Translations under genes and position numbers: made by a program | Origin: Erysipelothrix sp. | GTDB lineage: Bacteria > Bacillota_I > Bacilli_A > Erysipelotrichales > Erysipelotrichaceae | NCBI GenBank assembly: GCA_030152625.1 | Contig: JASLJD010000053.1 | Coordinates: forward strand, 1-8,183 | DNA length: 8,183 nucleotides | Reading direction: 5' to 3' | Part shown: positions 5,384 to 8,183 of the stretch, one piece after another | How the letters are laid out: each line of letters opens with the position of its first letter | Position numbering within the stretch: the stretch's first letter is position 1 | The notes under the pieces: generated by a model | The model's input: the letters and a program-made list of their open reading frames with translations, nothing else | Databases searched by the model: none | What the model was told of the DNA's origin: nothing

Positions 5384-7780
5384 TTATTTTGTCACAATGT
5401 TCATCAGTTTGTTTTTCACAATAATCTCGCGAACAACTTCTTTCCCTTCGATATGTCGTTGAACTGCGTCCAAGGCATAAACTTTTTCTTTCAAGCTTTC
5501 ATCATCGATATCGCGTTCAACTTCTAATTTAGCACGAAGCTTACCATCGACTTGAACGACCATTTCAATCTCATCTAAGACAAGCTTTTCAGGATCATAA
5601 CTTGGCCATTGCTCATCCGAAATACCTTTTTCACCAGTGAGAACTTCATAAAGCTCTTCGCCAAGGTGGGGTGCAAAGACCGAAAGCATCTTCACAAAAC
5701 CGATGGCATACTCACGATAAATCGTTTTAACCTTATAAGCCTCATTAATAAAAATCATCATTTGCGCAATCGCTGTGTTCATACCAAAGTTTTCGATATC
5801 TTCACTGACCTTCTTGACGGTTTGATGATAAACCAAATCAAGCTTGGCGTCATTTTCATCGCTGAATGTCGCAATTTCTGTAAACAAGCGCCAGACACGA
5901 TCAAGCCAACGACGCGTTCCATCAAGGCTTTCCTCACTCCAAGCAACCGTACCATCAAGTGGTCCCATGAACATTTCATAAACACGCAAGGTATCGGCAC
6001 CATGACTTTCAACAATCAAGTCAGGATTGATCACATTCCCCCTTGATTTACTCATTTTTTCATTGTTGGTACCTAAAATCATCCCTTGATGATAAAGCAT
6101 TTTAAAGGGTTCAGGCGTGTTAACAACACCCAAATCATAGAGGAACTTATGCCAGAATCGTGCATAAAGCAAGTGCAAGACCGCATGCTCTGCACCCCCA
6201 ACATAAAGATCCACAGGCATCCAATGCTCAATTAATTTTGGATCAGCAATCGCATCTTCATTTTCAGGATCGAGATAACGTAAGAAATACCAACTTGAAG
6301 CTGCCCACTGTGGCATCGTATTGGTTTCACGACGGCCTTTTTGACCATCTGGGAAGGTCACTTCAAGCCAATCTTCAGCTTTCGCAAGCGGTGATTGACC
6401 ATCGGCTGCCGGCTTGAAATCGCTCATTTCTGGAAGTTCTAATGGCAGTTCTTCAAGTGGAACCGTTCGCATGGTACCATCTTCCATATGCACAATGGGA
6501 ATCGGTTCACCCCAATAACGTTGACGAGAAAAGAGCCAATCACGAAGTTTATAAGTAACCTTCGCTTCACCATGCCCATTTTCTTCCAACCAAGCAATCA
6601 TCTTATCCATGGCTTCTTCATTCTTTAATCCATTTAAGAAATCAGAATTGATATGCTTACCATCACCAAGATAAGCCTCTTTTTCAATCTCGCCCCCTTC
6701 AACAACAGGCAGGATTTCTAAATCGTATTTCTTAGCAAATTCATAATCACGCTCATCATGAGCAGGCACAGCCATGATTGCACCGCTACCATAAGTCACT
6801 AAAACATAATCGGCAATATAGATTGGTACCTTGCGATGATTGGCAGGGTTGATGGCATAAGCCCCTGTGAAAACACCGGTTTTTTCTTTGTTTAACTCGG
6901 TACGCTCAAGATCGGACTTGTGCTGTACTTCTTCTAAATAAGCGTCAACTGCTTCTTTTTGTTCTGAGCTTGTAATCTTTTCAACGAAAGGATGCTCCGG
7001 TGCAAGCACACAATAAGTTGAACCAAAAAGAGTGTCAGGACGGGTTGTGAAGACGGTGAATTCTAAGTCATGACCATCGACTTTAAAAATAACTTCTGCA
7101 CCTTCTGAACGACCAATCCAGTTTCTTTGCATTTCTTTTGTCGACTCGGGCCAATCAATGAGATCGAGATCCTCAAGTAAGCGTTCAGCATAATCAGTAA
7201 TCTTTAAAACCCACTGACGCATCGGTTTACGAATAACCTCAAAACCACCTACTTCACTCTTACCATCGATCACTTCCTCATTAGCGAGAACGGTTCCCAA
7301 TTCTGGGCAGAAGTTTACTGGCATTTCCGCGACATAGGCCAAGTCTTTTTCATACAATTTCGTAAAGATCCACTGTGTCCACTTCACAAAGCTTGGATCG
7401 GTTGTGTCAATTTCACGATCCCAATCATAGGCAAAGCCAAGGCTTTTAAGTTGTTTGGTGAAGTATTCAATATTCTTTTTCGTGAATGTTGCGGGATGAT
7501 TTCCGGTCTTAATTGCAAACTGTTCGGCTGGTAAACCAAAAGCATCCCATCCCATCGGATGCAGGACATTGTAGCCCTTCATGCGCTTATAACGAGCTAA
7601 GACATCCGTTGCAGTATACCCCCGTGGATGTCCGACATGAAGCCCTTCTCCCGATGGATAAGGAAACATATCTAAGACATAATATTTAGGTTTATCAAAG
7701 TCATAAACATCGGTTTTGAATGTTTTATTTTCTTCCCAATATGCTTGCCATTTCTTCTCAATTTTTTGATGATTATACAT
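5384..7780 (-). CDS. leuS: Leucyl-tRNA synthetase
   Basis: This class Ia aminoacyl-tRNA synthetase charges tRNA-Leu with leucine in the cytoplasm. Its 798 residues are close to the usual length of about 805 in Bacillota. The catalytic core shows FPYPSGEGLHVGH with the HIGH-type motif at 48-51, and KMSKS at 575-579. The CP1 editing domain (about 225-415) includes the threonine-rich FTTRPDT (244-250) and MAVPAHDERD (336-345), whose aspartate pocket hydrolyses mischarged tRNA, so editing should be intact. The anticodon-binding helices (about 645-735) and the C-terminal domain (about 740-798) are complete. Residues 156-160 read NFCPE where many relatives have NWCPE. The start is ATG 7780, with AAGGAG at 7793-7788 and a seven-base spacer. 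Transcription begins at a near-consensus promoter and passes through a leucine T-box. Confidence 0.99.
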   Translation of the reverse strand: MYNHQKIEKKWQAYWEENKTFKTDVYDFDKPKYYVLDMFPYPSGEGLHVGHPRGYTATDVLARYKRMKGYNVLHPMGWDAFGLPAEQFAIKTGNHPATFTKKNIEYFTKQLKSLGFAYDWDREIDTTDPSFVKWTQWIFTKLYEKDLAYVAEMPVNFCPELGTVLANEEVIDGKSEVGGFEVIRKPMRQWVLKITDYAERLLEDLDLIDWPESTKEMQRNWIGRSEGAEVIFKVDGHDLEFTVFTTRPDTLFGSTYCVLAPEHPFVEKITSSEQKEAVDAYLEEVQHKSDLERTELNKEKTGVFTGAYAINPANHRKVPIYIADYVLVTYGSGAIMAVPAHDERDYEFAKKYDLEILPVVEGGEIEKEAYLGDGKHINSDFLNGLKNEEAMDKMIAWLEENGHGEAKVTYKLRDWLFSRQRYWGEPIPIVHMEDGTMRTVPLEELPLELPEMSDFKPAADGQSPLAKAEDWLEVTFPDGQKGRRETNTMPQWAASSWYFLRYLDPENEDAIADPKLIEHWMPVDLYVGGAEHAVLHLLYARFWHKFLYDLGVVNTPEPFKMLYHQGMILGTNNEKMSKSRGNVINPDLIVESHGADTLRVYEMFMGPLDGTVAWSEESLDGTRRWLDRVWRLFTEIATFSDENDAKLDLVYHQTVKKVSEDIENFGMNTAIAQMMIFINEAYKVKTIYREYAIGFVKMLSVFAPHLGEELYEVLTGEKGISDEQWPSYDPEKLVLDEIEMVVQVDGKLRAKLEVERDIDDESLKEKVYALDAVQRHIEGKEVVREIIVKNKLMNIVTK

Positions 7781-7800
7781 CCAATCACTCCTTTTTAAAA

Positions 7801-8023
7801 TAAAAAAAGGCAGTCCCTAAGGACGGCAAAAGCCGCGGTACCACCTTAATTCTCAAATCTTTATGAGCTCTCATCCCTTAACGCGAGAATCACGAAACAC
7901 CCTACTTCCTTTTCAAGTGCTTAGCTCCAAGGTGAGTTCTAAAAGCTTGTCTTGTTAATTTCCACCAAACATTAACTCTCTGTAAAGACAAAACCTTTAT
8001 ACTATGCCTCTTCTTAGCCTACT
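7801..8023 (-). promoter_or_regulatory. T-box riboswitch leader of leuS (Leu specifier CUC)
   Basis: This tRNA-sensing leader lets leuS be transcribed in full when uncharged tRNA-Leu accumulates. The conserved T-box sequence AAGGTGGTACCGCGG lies at 7847-7833. Its UGGU pairs with an ACCA tRNA end, fitting the A discriminator base of tRNA-Leu. In Stem I, TTGTCTT (7991-7985) pairs with AAGACAA (7953-7947). Above it GTTAAT (7976-7971) pairs with ATTAAC (7959-7954). The specifier loop after the lower stem reads AGAACTCACC (7940-7931), in which CTC at 7936-7934 is a leucine codon. A CGCG at about 7883-7880 could pair with the T-box to form the antiterminator. The 5' end is estimated from the promoter and is not observed. 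Confidence 0.95.
7802..7827 (-). terminator. Conditional terminator of the leuS T-box
   Basis: Directly after the T-box sequence, GTCC (7824-7821) pairs with GGAC (7816-7813) around a UUAG loop. The stem is extended by two more pairs across a C-U mismatch and followed by seven U (7808-7802). The CGTCC-loop-GGAC form is typical of Bacillota T-box terminators. The stem is weaker than usual because of the mismatch. Confidence 0.75.
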
Positions 8024-8029
8024 GCTTCC

Positions 8030-8058
8030 ATTCTAACGAAATAAAGAAGCCTTGTCAA
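8030..8058 (-). promoter_or_regulatory. leuS: Promoter of leuS (sigma-A type)
   Basis: A perfect -35 TTGACA (8058-8053) and a -10 TAGAAT (8035-8030) are separated by exactly 17 bases. The predicted start of transcription, near 8023, lies at the 5' edge of the T-box leader. The -35 box contains the TGA stop codon of the upstream gene. Confidence 0.9.
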
Positions 8059-8183
8059 TAATCACGACGCAGACAAGTCGCTAGAGTTTCTTTTCTTAAA
8101 CGGTCTTGGCGATAAGATAAAAAAAGCGCCAATAAATGAAATAAAAAAGCTGCCGGAAGAAAGAAAGCACTGCGCGATTGAAA
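8055..8183 (-). CDS. C-terminal tail of an unidentified membrane protein (partial)
   Basis: The frame is open from the window edge to a TGA at 8057-8055, giving 42 residues. A hydrophobic stretch (AFFLPAAFLFHLLALFLSY) is followed by a basic tail (RQDRLRKE and on to LRRDY), as expected at the cytoplasmic end of a multi-pass transporter or other membrane protein. The fragment is too short to name the family; a transporter of the MFS kind would fit but is only a guess. It runs in the same direction as leuS and ends inside the leuS promoter, with no terminator visible between them, so its transcript may run into the T-box leader. Confidence 0.6.
   Translation of the reverse strand, partial: FQSRSAFFLPAAFLFHLLALFLSYRQDRLRKETLATCLRRDY

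Noticed and set aside
5609..6046. 145-codon open frame on the plus strand inside leuS
   Set aside because: It lies antisense to well-conserved leuS sequence, its product shows no recognisable family pattern, and the start lacks a convincing ribosome binding site.
7833..7838. CCGCGG palindrome as a possible operator
   Set aside because: It is part of the conserved T-box sequence and is explained by antiterminator pairing.
1..8183. Mobile elements, CRISPR repeats, tRNA or rRNA genes
   Set aside because: I saw no transposase-like frame, regularly spaced repeat, long terminal inverted repeat, or cloverleaf or rRNA signature on either strand.

Overview
The window looks like a chromosomal stretch of a low-G+C Gram-positive bacterium (Bacillota). 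The support is strong AGGAGG-type ribosome binding sites, a leucine T-box leader in front of leuS, an LrgB-family membrane protein, and a compact secretin-less Tad-type gene cluster. The short bacterial-type LeuRS (798 residues) and the stripped-down Tad genes would fit Erysipelotrichia-like Bacillota, but that placement is a guess. I see no insertion sequence, CRISPR array, tRNA, rRNA or phage gene.

Layout. (1) Positions 2-586, plus strand: the 3' part of an lrgB-like gene, closed by a bidirectional terminator shared with the next gene. (2) Positions 612-1397, minus strand: a membrane-anchored calcineurin-like metallophosphoesterase. (3) Positions 1458-5275, minus strand: a seven-gene operon, read from 5275 down to 1458. 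In order it encodes a small one-helix membrane protein, a CpaB/RcpC-like SAF-domain protein, a CpaF/TadA ATPase, TadB-like and TadC-like platform proteins, a tiny Flp-pilin-like protein that I found by reading between tadC and the last gene, and a small TadE-like protein. All neighbours overlap or nearly touch, and a terminator follows the last gene. (4) Positions 5384-7780, minus strand: leuS, with its own terminator downstream and a T-box leader (CUC specifier) with a near-consensus promoter upstream. (5) Positions 8055-8183, minus strand: the C-terminal tail of an unidentified membrane protein whose stop codon lies inside the leuS -35 box.

How the genes fit together. The operon is a reduced Tad/type IVb pilus-like machine: a motor ATPase, two membrane platform proteins, one major pilin candidate, pseudopilin-like proteins at both ends and a CpaB-like protein. 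A secretin is absent, as expected for a Gram-positive cell. No prepilin peptidase (TadV) or TadZ is encoded here. The ATPase, CpaB and pilin are all short for their families. The pilin candidate has no ATG start and no cleavable leader, which makes it the most interesting object in the window. leuS is a separate housekeeping unit controlled by uncharged tRNA-Leu. Only about 40 bases separate its terminator from the first Tad gene, so some read-through coupling is possible but unproven.
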